A DNA stretch of 61,276 nt. Origin: Photobacterium sp. TY1-4. Its GTDB lineage: Bacteria; Pseudomonadota; Gammaproteobacteria; Enterobacterales; Vibrionaceae. Below, one piece after another: positions 1 through 9,286 of this stretch. The position numbers and the translations under genes are program-made. Location: assembly GCF_025398175.1 (NCBI RefSeq), contig NZ_CP099736.1:1-61276 (forward strand). Reading direction: 5' to 3'. Below the pieces are notes generated by a model that had not been told where the DNA came from, made no database searches, and saw only the letters and a program-made list of their open reading frames with translations. The stretch's first letter is position 1. Each line of letters opens with the position of its first letter.

Positions 1-1080
1 GTGAATTCAGAAGCCTATTATCCGGCGATTGGCCCGGCCCTGCCCAAGCACATCAAGAAAGGCCATCAGCTGATCTTCAGCCGCCAGGATCTCTCCGCCC
101 GCGAGGCCGACCTGTTCGCCCTGATGATGGCCCACATGAAAGAGCCGGACTGGCATCACAACACCCCGGTTTACCGGTTTTCCTGCAGCCAGCTGTCGGA
201 ATGGCTCGAGATTGACTCGCGCCACGTCGCCTCGGTCCTCAGCCCGGTTGCCGAGCGGCTGTCGATGCGCCAGGTCGGCCTGCGGGCCCTCTCCGACAAG
301 GGCGAGGAAGAGTTCGACTACATCCCGTTTTTCAAACGCCTGGCCTACAAAGACGGCCACCTGGTGATGATCCCCAACGACGAGCTGCGCACCGAGTACA
401 TCGAATACAACCAGGGCTTTGCCCTGATCAACACCCGGCACTTCTTCCACCTCAAGAAAGAATACTCCAAGCGTTTATATGAGCTGCTGAGCCGGTTTAA
501 AACCGAAGGCACCGCCATGAAGGCGCAGAACATCGATGATCTCAAAGGCCTGTTCGGCCTGCTCGATGAAAAAGGCCGGCTCAAAGCGGACAAAAGCTCA
601 TTCAAAAACAACAGCGTATTCATGAAACGCTGCATCCGCGACAGCATCGAGGAAATTTCGACCAACCCGCAGACCCGCAAGGAGCTGCTGTTTCTCACCA
701 GCGACAAGGGCGAGAAAGGCTATCAGCTGATCAAACGCGGACGCAAAATCGTCGGTATCGAGTTTCTCTACCGCTGGCTGGAATCCGCCACCGTCCAGGA
801 GCTCAACGATCAGGATGCCAAAGAAACCATCCGCAAGCTGGAGCTCAAGCGGCTGCAGGGCGGAGAAAAGCTGACCGTGGCCGAACTGCGCCGGCTGGCC
901 GATGCCTATCGCGCCGTCGAGCGCTTCGAAACCGCCGATGAAATCGAGCAGAGCATTGCCCGCCGGGAGCAGGAAGCAGCCCGGAGCCAGGCGCAGGAGA
1001 GCGCGCAGGATGAAGATTTTGAAGCCATGCTGGCCCGCCTTGAAACCCTCAAAGACATGAGCGAGCACCCGCAATATTGA
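1..1080 (+). CDS. RepB-family (Rep_3) plasmid replication initiator
   Basis: Initiator that should bind the iterons on both sides of the gene and open the origin. The 359-aa length and the sequence fit the Rep_3 family of two winged-helix domains. The segment LKKEYSKRLYELLSRFK near residues 150-167 is the family's characteristic helix, and the second winged helix covers about residues 170-260. The C-terminal 90 residues are charged and probably coiled. The start is GTG at base 1. If the window ends are joined, the gene is preceded by two iterons at 61222-61263, which suggests autorepression by the initiator. The family call is firm; the exact incompatibility group cannot be told from sequence alone. 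Confidence 0.93.
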   Translation: MNSEAYYPAIGPALPKHIKKGHQLIFSRQDLSAREADLFALMMAHMKEPDWHHNTPVYRFSCSQLSEWLEIDSRHVASVLSPVAERLSMRQVGLRALSDKGEEEFDYIPFFKRLAYKDGHLVMIPNDELRTEYIEYNQGFALINTRHFFHLKKEYSKRLYELLSRFKTEGTAMKAQNIDDLKGLFGLLDEKGRLKADKSSFKNNSVFMKRCIRDSIEEISTNPQTRKELLFLTSDKGEKGYQLIKRGRKIVGIEFLYRWLESATVQELNDQDAKETIRKLELKRLQGGEKLTVAELRRLADAYRAVERFETADEIEQSIARREQEAARSQAQESAQDEDFEAMLARLETLKDMSEHPQY

Positions 1081-1107
1081 TCACATTTCTGGCGTCAGCG
1101 CGATTTG

Positions 1108-1372
1108 ACGCCAGAATTGTGTTATTTATATCCGCATCAGCCGGATTTCAGGTGGGTAGAAAGACTCACATCCCGCGATTTCACCGAATAAATAACACAT
1201 TTATGGTGTTGCACAGGACCGACGCCATAAATGTGTTATCAATACACCACAATTGTGTTATCTGTACGCCATAAAAAGGATCAATAACACCAGAAATAAG
1301 ATCAATAACGCCATAAATGTGATCAAACAAGCCAGAAAAGTGTTATCTGTACGCCATAAATGTGATCAATAA
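1108..1372. repeat. Iteron array of the replication origin
   Basis: Seven head-to-tail 21-22 bp repeats start at about 1222, 1244, 1266, 1287, 1308, 1329 and 1351, with core ACGCCATAAATGTGATCAATA. A further direct copy lies at 1108-1130 and an inverted copy at 1191-1210. The spacing of two helical turns places every copy on the same face of the DNA. Copies ending in TGATCAATA carry a GATC Dam site, while others read TGTTATC, so only part of the array can be methylated. Confidence 0.92.
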
Positions 1373-1482
1373 GGCCTTTTTTATTTTTAAAAATCAGATA
1401 GTTACAGCGCCTATAGATCTTATAGATCTAATAGTGTTTATAGTAATAATAGAAATATAGATCTTATAGTCACTGTGGATAA
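1373..1482. other. AT-rich unwinding region with DnaA box
   Basis: Follows the iterons directly. It is AT-rich and contains repeated TATAGATCTTATAG-type units at about 1411-1430 and 1455-1469, each with an AGATCT/GATC site. These are good candidates for the 13-mer-like melting repeats. It ends in TGTGGATAA at 1474-1482, the exact complement of the strong DnaA box TTATCCACA. Together with the iterons this forms a complete iteron-type origin. Confidence 0.85.
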
Positions 1483-1769
1483 GTGGAAAATCTTCGATTT
1501 ACACACTTCCCCACAGCCCAGGGCAAAATCCTTTCTCTCTTTCTTTTTCAGAAGCTTAAGGCACCCCCCGCAAAAATCCCCTGCCAAGCCCGGATCCATC
1601 GCTCACAACGCGTTACAGCGCCTCTAAGCATGGTAAACCTGCGTGTTCCCCGAAGAACTGCCGAGATAAAAATTGGAGGCAGATCAAGCTGATAGTCATT
1701 TACTTTCTTTCACATATGCAGCATTATAGCGTTCAAGCTAAAAAGCTGCACATTAAAGGAAGACATCGA
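1483..1769. promoter_or_regulatory. Leader between origin and parA
   Basis: Non-coding. The sequence GTTACAGCGCCT occurs at 1401-1412 and again at 1612-1623, so part of the origin flank is repeated here. A ribosome binding site (AAAGGAAG, from about 1755) precedes the ATG at 1770. No clear -35/-10 pair was recognised. In type Ia systems ParA normally binds its own promoter in this position. Confidence 0.5.
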
Positions 1770-2969
1770 ATGTATGATCCCAAACAGTTGATTTCCCGGG
1801 TTGCCGAGCGCTCCGAACGGATGCTGGCCTCGCTGACGACTCAGATCCGTGAGCAAAAGGCCGAGCTGGCGCTGGATACCTATTACCAGGTGTACTCGAA
1901 AGCAGCCGTGGCCAAGTTGCCGAAACTGAGCAAGGCGATTGTGGATAAAACCGTTGGGGAGATGGAGGCGCGCGGCTATTGCTTTGAAAAGCGCAAAGCC
2001 GGCACCTCGGAAAAATACGCGATGTCGATCCAGAACATTATTGATATTTACCAGCACCGCGAGGTGCCGAAATACCGCCGGCGTCATCCGCAGGCATTCA
2101 CCCTGTTTGTCGGCAACCTCAAAGGCGGGGTCTCGAAAACCGTCAGCACCGTGTCGCTGGCCCACGGCCTGCGCACCCATCCGCATTTGCTGCAGGAAGA
2201 TCTGCGGATCCTGGTGATTGATTTGGATCCTCAGTCGTCGGCGACCATGTTCCTCAACCATACCCAGGCGGTCGGCTCGGTCGAGACCACGGCCGCCCAG
2301 GCGATGTTGCAGGATATCAGCCGCGAGGAGCTGCTCGATGAGTTCGTGATCAGCTCCGGGGTGCCGGGGGTCGATGTGATCCCGGCCTCGATTGAAGATG
2401 CCTTTATCGCCTCACGCTGGGAAGAGCTGTGTGCCGAGCACCTGCCGGAGCGCAATGTTCACACCGTGCTGCGCGACAATGTGATCGACAAACTCCAGGG
2501 CGACTATGACTTTATTTTCGTCGACAGCGGCCCGCACCTCGATGCCTTCCTGACCAATGCCCTGGCATCGTCCGATCTGCTGATGACCCCGATCCCGCCG
2601 GCTCAGGTCGATTTTCACTCGACGCTGAAATACCTCAACCGTCTGCCGGAGCTGATGAGCATGATCAGCCACTCCGGCACCGAGCTGCGGGTGCAGGGCA
2701 ATATCGGGTTTATGTCGAAACTGGCCAACAAGGCCGACCACAAGCTGTGTCACAGCCTGGCCAAGGAGATCTTCGGCGGTGATATGCTCGATGTCGCCCT
2801 GCCCCGTCTCGATGGTTTCGAGCGCTGCGGCGAGTCGTTCGACACCGTGATCTCCGCCAACCCGGCCACTTATGTCGGCAGCAGCGAAGCGCTGAAAAAT
2901 GCCCGTGTCGCCGCGGAAGATTTTGCCAAGGCAGTATTTGATCGCATTGAATTTATTCGTGCCAACTGA
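1770..2969 (+). CDS. parA: ParA type Ia partition ATPase
   Basis: Partition ATPase that positions replicon copies together with ParB. It is 399 aa, the length of type Ia ParA with an N-terminal DNA-binding region (about residues 1-105) ahead of the ATPase. The deviant Walker A KGGVSKT lies at residues 118-124 and the Walker B-like ILVIDLDPQSS follows about 25 residues later. I chose ATG 1770 because AAAGGAAG precedes it; an in-frame ATG at 1716 lacks a good site. parB starts 8 bp after the stop, so the two form an operon. General resemblance is to the ParA2 proteins of Vibrio second chromosomes and large plasmids. Confidence 0.93.
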   Translation: MYDPKQLISRVAERSERMLASLTTQIREQKAELALDTYYQVYSKAAVAKLPKLSKAIVDKTVGEMEARGYCFEKRKAGTSEKYAMSIQNIIDIYQHREVPKYRRRHPQAFTLFVGNLKGGVSKTVSTVSLAHGLRTHPHLLQEDLRILVIDLDPQSSATMFLNHTQAVGSVETTAAQAMLQDISREELLDEFVISSGVPGVDVIPASIEDAFIASRWEELCAEHLPERNVHTVLRDNVIDKLQGDYDFIFVDSGPHLDAFLTNALASSDLLMTPIPPAQVDFHSTLKYLNRLPELMSMISHSGTELRVQGNIGFMSKLANKADHKLCHSLAKEIFGGDMLDVALPRLDGFERCGESFDTVISANPATYVGSSEALKNARVAAEDFAKAVFDRIEFIRAN

Positions 2970-2977
2970 GGTCCACC

Positions 2978-3946
2978 ATGACAACTAAACGTAAAACCAT
3001 TGGCCGTACACTCAGCGGTACCACTTTTGACAGCGCGCCGGCCGCGCCTGCGGGCGCAACGCGCACCTTTACCCTGGCTTCCGGGCAGAGCGCCACGTTC
3101 ACCCTGAAATCCATTGCGGCGGATGCGCTGAAAGATAAAACCTTTGTGGAACTCGCCACCAACGGCCGCGATCAGGACGCCCTGACCGAAGCCTCGGTGG
3201 CCGATATCACTCGCACCCTCACCCTGCAGCAGTTCTTCCCGGCTATCGGCCGCGAAGTCGGCGACAAAATCGAGATCCTCGACGGCTCCCGCCGCCGGGC
3301 CGCCGCGCTGTTTGCCGGCACCGGCCTGGAGGTCCTGGTGACCCAGGATGCGCTCAGCAGTGACGATGCCCGCCAGCTGGCGGCTGATATCCAGACCGCC
3401 CGCGAGCACAACCTGCGTGAAATCGGGATCCGCCTGTTGGTGCTGCGTGACGGCGGCATGAGCCAGAAAGAGATCGCTGCCAGCCAGAACCTGTCGGCAG
3501 CCAAGGTGACCCGGGCGATCCAGGCGGCCTCGGTGCCGGCCGAGATGCTGCAGGTGTTCCCGGACCATGCCGAGCTGGCCTACCCGGACTACAAACAACT
3601 GCTGGAGATCGCCACAGCCATCGCCGGCAAAGGACTGGATATTGCCGATGTGATTGCCCAGGTGATGGTCGATCACGACGAGCTGGCGCCGGAACTGGCC
3701 CCGGATGAAGTCAAAGCGGCGCTGATGAAAGCGTACCGCCGGGCCGCGGATCAGCAACTGGCCAAACCGGCGCCGAAGAAAGCCAAAATTGAGCCGCTGT
3801 GGCAGTTTGACGATGCCAATATGTTTGCCCGCAAGCGCAGCAAGGATCGCAACTTCAGCTACGAGTTCAGTCGCCTGCCGAAAGCGGTGCAGAAAGAGCT
3901 GGATCAGGTAATTGGCGAGACACTGGCCAAGCACCTGGCGGAGTAG
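2978..3946 (+). CDS. parB: ParB centromere-binding partition protein
   Basis: Partner of ParA that binds parS sites. 322 aa, in the size range of type Ia ParB. The central helix-turn-helix lies around MSQKEIAASQNLSAAKVTRA (about residues 160-180), preceded by a ParB/Srx-like region with DGSRRRAAALFAG. The C-terminal half is charged, as expected for the dimerisation region. GAGG stands 8 bp before the ATG. The gene follows parA and is closed by a strong hairpin at 3963. Five dyad-bearing repeats between 5.4 and 16.4 kb are the best candidates for its binding sites. Confidence 0.92.
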   Translation: MTTKRKTIGRTLSGTTFDSAPAAPAGATRTFTLASGQSATFTLKSIAADALKDKTFVELATNGRDQDALTEASVADITRTLTLQQFFPAIGREVGDKIEILDGSRRRAAALFAGTGLEVLVTQDALSSDDARQLAADIQTAREHNLREIGIRLLVLRDGGMSQKEIAASQNLSAAKVTRAIQAASVPAEMLQVFPDHAELAYPDYKQLLEIATAIAGKGLDIADVIAQVMVDHDELAPELAPDEVKAALMKAYRRAADQQLAKPAPKKAKIEPLWQFDDANMFARKRSKDRNFSYEFSRLPKAVQKELDQVIGETLAKHLAE

Positions 3947-3962
3947 TTTTTCATTTACGTTG

Positions 3963-3988
3963 ACAAGGCGGCCTCCGGGCCGCCTTGT
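3963..3988. terminator. Terminator after parAB
   Basis: Perfect 11-bp stem ACAAGGCGGCC / GGCCGCCTTGT with a 4-nt loop TCCG. It lies between the converging parB and the minus-strand gene ending at 4013, so it may stop both. The T-tract is poor. Confidence 0.8.
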
Positions 3989-4012
3989 GCGTTTGGAGCC
4001 GGAAGCCGCTTG

Positions 4013-5233
4013 TCAGAGATATTGCGCTAAATGTTGGCGAAGAACCTGGATATAGTTGCCGATCTCATCGGCGAGATCTCCAGATAGCTGGTTGGTAAAT
4101 TCCTGATCCATGAGTAGCCGAATCACCCGATCGCTTGATTCTTGCAAGACGATGAGGTCACGGTGATATTTCCATTTAGGCATATATTTCGTGCTGCGTT
4201 CAAGCTCCGAGCATTGCGCCGATAAGCAGGAGGCAAGTGCCTGATGGAGCGCCGGATGCTCGTCTCTCAGACAGTAAGCGCCCAGGTAAAGGGAGCCGCC
4301 GCAGGCTTCTACCCCAACACAATACCGGGTATCGTCTTTGTCCGGATAGAACCAGACACCGAAAGTTCCGCCGTTAATACAGCTTTCTGCGTCTTCCTGG
4401 CTTGATGTGCTTGATTCGATTTCCGCAGTGGTTTGATCTACAACGCGGTCCTCTATTTTTCTCGCAAGCTGTGAGATGAGTTCCGCATGAAATTTAACTT
4501 TTGCCTGCTGGATATCATCAATGAGGGCAATCGGGCTATTGCCAGCCACAATTTCTTGCTGAAGGTACTGTTTAAGTTCGTTCATGTAGTGCTCGTTTTG
4601 TCCGGTATGCGTTAGTTGCTGGATGAGTTCGAGATACTGGCCGATGTTCTCCCTAAGAGCTGGGTGATTGACGGCTTCTTTCTGGCATGTTTTCAACCAT
4701 TTTTGCATGCGATCAGCGTAACTCAGCAGGTGGTAATGCTCGGAATGGAGAAATGATTCAGGGATATTTCCGAGGCTTTGCTCCGTCGGCTCCTTACCGT
4801 TGAGGGTGAGATAGATCAGATGAATGCTCTCATCGGTCACGCGGGCGTTTTTGATTGTGTGGTAATAGCGGGCAAGTTGCTCTTCCTGATCGCCGGCATG
4901 GATTTTGTTTTCGATGATAATGGCCTGGTTGGCCTGATTACGGATCAAAATATCGATATTATCCCACTCTTTTTCCACCGAGCATTCTCCCTGCATGTCG
5001 AAGTCGTCGATTTTCAGGGTCTCAAGGAAGTGCTGCAGGAATCGGCGGCCCATGTTATGGCTACCCTTCGGATCGAGCAGTTCGGCAATAAACCGCGAGT
5101 GAAGACGGACTTCGTCTGTGCTGCCTCTTAACACGCTGAATAGATTAAACCCTGGCGGGCTCTGGTATCTGTCCCGTAATAGAGAGGGGAGCCGGAAAAA
5201 ATTCGCAATACTAGAGGATTTTAAAGGGTCCAT
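4013..5233 (-). CDS. PD-(D/E)XK nuclease-superfamily protein (PDDEXK_4-like)
   Basis: About 406 aa. The N-terminal half carries FNLFSVLRGSTDEVRLHSRF (about residues 30-49), then WDNIDILI, then AIIIENKIHAGDQEEQLARY. The D...E-N-K pattern matches the catalytic core of PDDEXK_4 proteins, often found in mobile and defence islands. The C-terminal part (about residue 250 on) has no motif I recognise. The start at 5233 is preferred over 5269 because AGG lies about 7 nt before it. It is convergent with parB and stands alone. Likely a DNA-targeting defence or maintenance enzyme, but the substrate is unknown. Confidence 0.7.
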   Translation of the reverse strand: MDPLKSSSIANFFRLPSLLRDRYQSPPGFNLFSVLRGSTDEVRLHSRFIAELLDPKGSHNMGRRFLQHFLETLKIDDFDMQGECSVEKEWDNIDILIRNQANQAIIIENKIHAGDQEEQLARYYHTIKNARVTDESIHLIYLTLNGKEPTEQSLGNIPESFLHSEHYHLLSYADRMQKWLKTCQKEAVNHPALRENIGQYLELIQQLTHTGQNEHYMNELKQYLQQEIVAGNSPIALIDDIQQAKVKFHAELISQLARKIEDRVVDQTTAEIESSTSSQEDAESCINGGTFGVWFYPDKDDTRYCVGVEACGGSLYLGAYCLRDEHPALHQALASCLSAQCSELERSTKYMPKWKYHRDLIVLQESSDRVIRLLMDQEFTNQLSGDLADEIGNYIQVLRQHLAQYL

Positions 5234-5400
5234 GTCTTGCCTACGTGTCGTGAAATAACGGTAGTGCATACTATGTCATACATTTCTTGAGAGATATTTT
5301 GTGTCAGTCAAGGTTTTGCGTCTGAACCGTCTTTCTCATGCACCTGAGAAAGATAACTCGTAGCCCTGCCCGCTCAATGATTCTCCAATACCTCCTCTTC

Positions 5401-5510
5401 CTCCCCGAAACTTCCTAAATTTCACCACGCGAATTCCACGCTTAACCCAATGATATACCTAATTTTCTAGTGATAATTTCTGCCTGAAATCGCCAGGGTT
5501 TTCAGGTGTC
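5401..5510. repeat. Intergenic repeat copy 1 (type A), parS candidate
   Basis: Block TTCACCACGCGAATTCCACG at 5421-5440, then the dyad ATTTCTGCCTGAAAT at 5476-5490 (one mismatch in the 7-1-7 palindrome), then CGCCAGGGTTTTCAGG. The same arrangement recurs at about 11971-12056 and 16250-16345. The rest of the 545-bp gap 5234-5778 shows nothing else I can name. Confidence 0.7.
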
Positions 5511-5778
5511 AGAGAATCTGGTGTTGAGCTTCTGTAGGCCGCTTGCCCCACTCTGCCGCATTCCCGGCTCCTCGTTAGTGCAGGATGACGGGTATTATTA
5601 TTTTCTTTGTAAATCTTTTATCAGTGATCCAGTAACCGTCAATACCATCACAGGAATGAGGTAACAGATAAATATCTTGAGTGAGACAGTGGCCTCATTC
5701 CCTCGGGATGATTAAAGTTGTCGTAGATAGATTAAATTCCAACACGTTTTAGACATAACCTCATGAGCTGGGTGCACC

Positions 5779-7425
5779 ATGGCTGACATACATTTAACTC
5801 GCGCAATTCACAAGAATACCAAGGAAGTTGTATCCATCGAGAGTGTACAAAGTGGGCTGCAAGATGATGTGGTGTGTGCTTGTTGTAATGCAAGGTTGAT
5901 TGCTAACAAAGGTAAGGTGAAGCGATGGTACTTTTCGCATTACGGCAAGACAGAATGTGCGGGCGCATATGAAACGCAGCTTCATTTAACAGCCAAAGAA
6001 TTTTTCAGTCATAACGGGGAAATACCTCATCCATTGGAAAATGGGTGGGTTCCTCTGGAAGAGTGCGAAATCGTAAAGATAAACCCGGATTCGGTTCGGG
6101 TTGAAATACATGATGATAATAGAGTTCCTGATCTAATCGTTGACATTGGCAGTGAACGCTACTGGATTGAGATTGCAAATAAGCATCAGTGCGACGCATC
6201 TAAAGTTGCAGAGGCTCGCCAGTCAGGGCGGAACATTATCGAAGTGGATGTGTCCTTTCACAGTGACCTAGATGTGTTCAATTCCACCCGGGGTTGCATG
6301 TTTAAGGTGCTTTCTCTAAGCCCGTTTAACGACCTTCATGAGGCGGTGGCTGAGAGTGCCCGAGTTAAGCAAAGAAAAGCCCGCGAGCGTTCTCGGGTAC
6401 TCAGAAATTCGATGAAGTCGATGGATGTTATAGAAAGGCGGATTCAGAATCAAGAGCGTGACTTAAAGGAGCGCGAGATAAATTATGAGAAACGGTTGCA
6501 TAACCGTCGATTAAATATAGAAGCGCAAGAGAAAGTTCTTGTTGAGTTAAAGCTGTCAATAGCTGAGTTTGAGCGCCGTAAAGCCGTTGTTCAACAAGAA
6601 TTTGAAATGCTGAACGCCAGTAAAATAGACGCATACAACCAAGCTCGGGCTGAGATGGAGAAGGAGCTTTCAACAATGAAGCGAACGGCCTGGTCCACGA
6701 TAACGGAAGAGCTGACGTTGGAGAAAAACAGGCTTCGGCAAGAGTACGTTGATAACATTCTGGTTGATGGTGGGGTGTTGTATAAGCGGGCGATAGCAGA
6801 CTTACAAAAGTTCAGGAACGATGCCACTGATTTTTCAAAGATGAAACGCTCTGAAGCCGATGAGTACGTGAATGAAAGGCGACAGGAGTACAGAGAACTT
6901 ATGGCAAAGATACGTACTGTAAGTCGTGAACTTGACTCGAAGAGCTCCGCATTGCGCCTCTCTAAGACTGGGTTAGAGGCCACTATCGCAGTGCTACAAG
7001 ACAAGGCGGGAACGATAGAGCAGGAAGTCAAGATGAAGTCTCGCAAACTTGATGAGATCAGCAGTACATTTAACTTGCTCGCCAGTTATGGAGATAAGGT
7101 GGATCAGGTTCGTGAGTACCATGAGGCTAAGAGTGATGTCCGCCATGCGACCTGGCAAATGCAAAAAGATCTTGAGTTATTACGCGATGAGAAGCGTAAA
7201 ACATTAGAAACCATTGAATTCGAAAAAGAAAATTTCGATATAGTTATCAAGGCAATTAACTCTTATTGTAACCAAATTAAGTCGCTGCCCAATGATAAGG
7301 TAAAAGAAATTTCAGGCTTGGATCTTCCTGATTTCATTAGTCAGAGATTAAAGAAGAACAGTGCTTTCTGGCCCACGAAGCATGAGCATGTTCTTGATGA
7401 TATGGCTGAGAATATAATTTTCTGA
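5779..7425 (+). CDS. CoiA-like nuclease-domain protein with long coiled coil
   Basis: 548 aa. The N-terminal 200 residues resemble competence protein CoiA: a zinc-like C-x2-C in VVCACCNARL, the WYFSHYGKTEC segment, and a nuclease-like core RVPDLIVDIGSERYWIEIANKH around residues 112-135 (D then E-x-N-K). Residues about 205-500 are strongly charged and helical, predicted as a long coiled coil. Family members are PD-(D/E)XK-type nucleases; the coiled-coil tail suggests oligomerisation or sensing. A second CoiA-like gene occurs at 45253. The gene lies between repeat copy 1 and hipBA. The ribosome site before 5779 is weak. The domain call is moderately sure; the biological role is unknown. Confidence 0.6.
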   Translation: MADIHLTRAIHKNTKEVVSIESVQSGLQDDVVCACCNARLIANKGKVKRWYFSHYGKTECAGAYETQLHLTAKEFFSHNGEIPHPLENGWVPLEECEIVKINPDSVRVEIHDDNRVPDLIVDIGSERYWIEIANKHQCDASKVAEARQSGRNIIEVDVSFHSDLDVFNSTRGCMFKVLSLSPFNDLHEAVAESARVKQRKARERSRVLRNSMKSMDVIERRIQNQERDLKEREINYEKRLHNRRLNIEAQEKVLVELKLSIAEFERRKAVVQQEFEMLNASKIDAYNQARAEMEKELSTMKRTAWSTITEELTLEKNRLRQEYVDNILVDGGVLYKRAIADLQKFRNDATDFSKMKRSEADEYVNERRQEYRELMAKIRTVSRELDSKSSALRLSKTGLEATIAVLQDKAGTIEQEVKMKSRKLDEISSTFNLLASYGDKVDQVREYHEAKSDVRHATWQMQKDLELLRDEKRKTLETIEFEKENFDIVIKAINSYCNQIKSLPNDKVKEISGLDLPDFISQRLKKNSAFWPTKHEHVLDDMAENIIF

Positions 7426-7475
7426 AAAATGGTCATGCTCTCCTCTACGATTGGCTGCCGCGCACACGCCTGCTC

Positions 7476-7550
7476 TACACGCAACTCCGTGTATTTTTGT
7501 TTTTACACGCCATGCCGTGTAAAATAAGTTTTACCGGTTATCGCGTGTAA
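7476..7550 (+). promoter_or_regulatory. HipB operator sites upstream of hipBA
   Basis: Two palindromes share the same half-site and a 6-bp centre: TACACG/CGTGTA at 7476-7493 and TTTTACACG/CGTGTAAAA at 7501-7524. Their centres are 28 bp apart. A third half-site CGTGTAA lies at 7544-7550, next to the GGAG ribosome site. This is the layout expected for cooperative autorepression by HipB and HipA. Confidence 0.75.
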
Positions 7551-7560
7551 GGAGCCGCCG

Positions 7561-7812
7561 ATGAAAGTCACTTCCGCCCATCAGCTCAGTCATCTGCTGC
7601 AGGATCAACGCAAGCAGCAGGGCCAGTCCCAGTGTGTGATTGCCCGCAAGGTCGGGCTGCGCCAGGACACCGTCTCGAAATTCGAAAACGCCCCGGACGG
7701 AACCCGGCTCGATACCCTGTTCAAGCTGCTGGCAGCGCTGGATCTGGAGCTGGAGATCCGCCCGCGCGGTGAAGCTGCCCCGGCGGCCACGCAGTGGAAG
7801 GAGGAGTGGTAA
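7561..7812 (+). CDS. hipB: HipB-like XRE-family antitoxin
   Basis: 83-aa single-domain XRE helix-turn-helix protein. The recognition region is QCVIARKVGLRQDTVSKFEN (about residues 23-42), followed by DTLFKLLAALDLELEIRPR, the usual HipB C-terminal strand. It should neutralise HipA and repress the operon through the palindromes just upstream. The AAGGAG site is well placed for this ATG. The stop codon TAA is immediately followed by the ATG of hipA, so the two are translated as a unit. Confidence 0.9.
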   Translation: MKVTSAHQLSHLLQDQRKQQGQSQCVIARKVGLRQDTVSKFENAPDGTRLDTLFKLLAALDLELEIRPRGEAAPAATQWKEEW

Positions 7813-9120
7813 ATGGCCGATCTCACCATCGCGATGAACGGCTACCCGATCGGCACCCTGCACCGCTCGCCGTCCGGTGCCCATGAGTTTGGGTATGACG
7901 AGAGCTGGCTGAATACGCCGGGAGCGCGTCCGATCTCGCTGTCGCTGCCGCTGGGTCGGCGCCGGTTTAAAGGGGAAGTGGTCTATAACTTTTTTGATAA
8001 CCTGCTGCCGGACAACATGCAGATCCGCCAGCGGATTGTTGCCCGCCATCATGCGGCTTCGAGCCAGCCGTTCGACTTACTGGCCGAGATCGGGATGGAT
8101 TGTGTCGGCGCGCTGCAGATTTACCCGTCCCGGCGTCAGCCGGAAGCGGTGCGCACCATCCACTGCAAGGCGCTGGATGACACGGCCCTGCGCAATATTC
8201 TGCTGGGCTACCGGGTGGATGCGCCGCTCGGGATGATCAGTAGTGAAGCGGACTTTCGGATCTCCATTGCCGGCGCGCAGGAGAAAACTGCCCTGCTCCG
8301 GCAAAACGGCCAGTGGTACCTGCCGCTCGGTAGCACCCCGACCACGCACATTCTCAAGTTGCCGATCGGCGCGATACAGAGTCCATCCCACACCATCGAT
8401 TTAAGTGCCAGCGTCGAGAACGAGCTGGTCTGCCTGCGCCTGGCGGCCGCGCTGGGGCTGCCGGTTGCCGAGGCGGAGATGTTGACCGTGGGCGACATCC
8501 GGGCGCTGTCGGTCACCCGCTTTGATCGCCGCCTGGCGTCCGATGGTCAGTGGATCATGCGCCTGCCGCAGGAAGATTTCTGCCAGGTGCTCGGGGTTTC
8601 GCCGGGCCTGAAATATGAAAGCGACGGCGGTCCGGGGATTGTCGAGATCATGACTTACCTGCTCGGATCGGTGCATCCGGAGCTGGATCGGGCGACGTTC
8701 ATGCGCGCCCAGGTGGTGTTCTGGCTGCTGGCCGCAACCGACGGCCACGCCAAGAACTTCTCGGTTTACCTGCTGCCGGACGGTGCTTTCCGGTTGACCC
8801 CGCTGTATGACATTCTGTCGGTCTATCCGGTGATGGGCGGCGCGGGGCTCTCGGAGCGCAAGGTGAAAATGGCGATGGGACTGCATGGCAGCAAGGGGCG
8901 ACACTACAAGTGGTATTCCATTTTCCCGCGTCATTTTCTGGCCACGGCCCGTGCCGCCGGATTTGATGAAACCGCGATGCAGGCGATCCTGGATGAGGTG
9001 CGGGACAAAGTTCCCGCGGCGGTGGCATCTGTGCGGGCATCGCTTCCGGCTGATTTCCCGGCCAAGATCAGCGAAGCGATTTTCGCTGGCCTGCTGAAAC
9101 GGGCGCAGCGGATGGACTGA
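7813..9120 (+). CDS. hipA: HipA-family serine/threonine kinase toxin
   Basis: 435 aa, full HipA length. The autophosphorylation loop reads RISIAGAQEKTALL with serine 151, the nucleotide lysine is in THILKLPIG (182), the catalytic loop is ATDGHAKNFSV (D310, N314) and the metal-binding motif is LYDILS (D333). These match the E. coli HipA residues one position apart. Known HipA toxins phosphorylate glutamyl-tRNA synthetase and cause persistence; the target here is inferred from the family. All catalytic residues are present, so the toxin should be active. Its last 21 codons and downstream flank are duplicated, diverged, at 14667-14830. Confidence 0.92.
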   Translation: MADLTIAMNGYPIGTLHRSPSGAHEFGYDESWLNTPGARPISLSLPLGRRRFKGEVVYNFFDNLLPDNMQIRQRIVARHHAASSQPFDLLAEIGMDCVGALQIYPSRRQPEAVRTIHCKALDDTALRNILLGYRVDAPLGMISSEADFRISIAGAQEKTALLRQNGQWYLPLGSTPTTHILKLPIGAIQSPSHTIDLSASVENELVCLRLAAALGLPVAEAEMLTVGDIRALSVTRFDRRLASDGQWIMRLPQEDFCQVLGVSPGLKYESDGGPGIVEIMTYLLGSVHPELDRATFMRAQVVFWLLAATDGHAKNFSVYLLPDGAFRLTPLYDILSVYPVMGGAGLSERKVKMAMGLHGSKGRHYKWYSIFPRHFLATARAAGFDETAMQAILDEVRDKVPAAVASVRASLPADFPAKISEAIFAGLLKRAQRMD

Positions 9121-9213
9121 AATTCACCACGTTGATTTCATCATTAAGATATTGATTTTAAGTTGTTTTTATTGGCGATTTCAGGGTGAAATCGCCAGGG
9201 TTTCGGGGGGGAG
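9121..9213. repeat. Intergenic repeat copy 2 (type B), parS candidate
   Basis: Starts at the hipA stop with AATTCACCACGTTGATTTCA. The central dyad ATTTCAGGGTGAAAT (9178-9192) is extended here to perfect 10-bp arms, GGCGATTTCA at 9174-9183 and TGAAATCGCC at 9187-9196. Closely matched by copy 4 at 14733-14830. Confidence 0.7.
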
Positions 9214-9286
9214 TTTTGGATAGAAATGTGTTAGATCTTTTACTTTAATGGCACAAGGATAGGTTAATAAGCACATCGCTACCGAG

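Noticed and set aside
1077..1274. Possible 65-aa gene after rep
   Set aside because: It runs through the iterons and has no ribosome site; the sequence is explained by the origin.
2870..3934. Minus-strand reading of 354 codons
   Set aside because: Shadow of parB.
9174..9196. Dyad after hipA as a simple terminator
   Set aside because: The same dyad occurs in divergent gaps where no gene ends, and no T-run follows.
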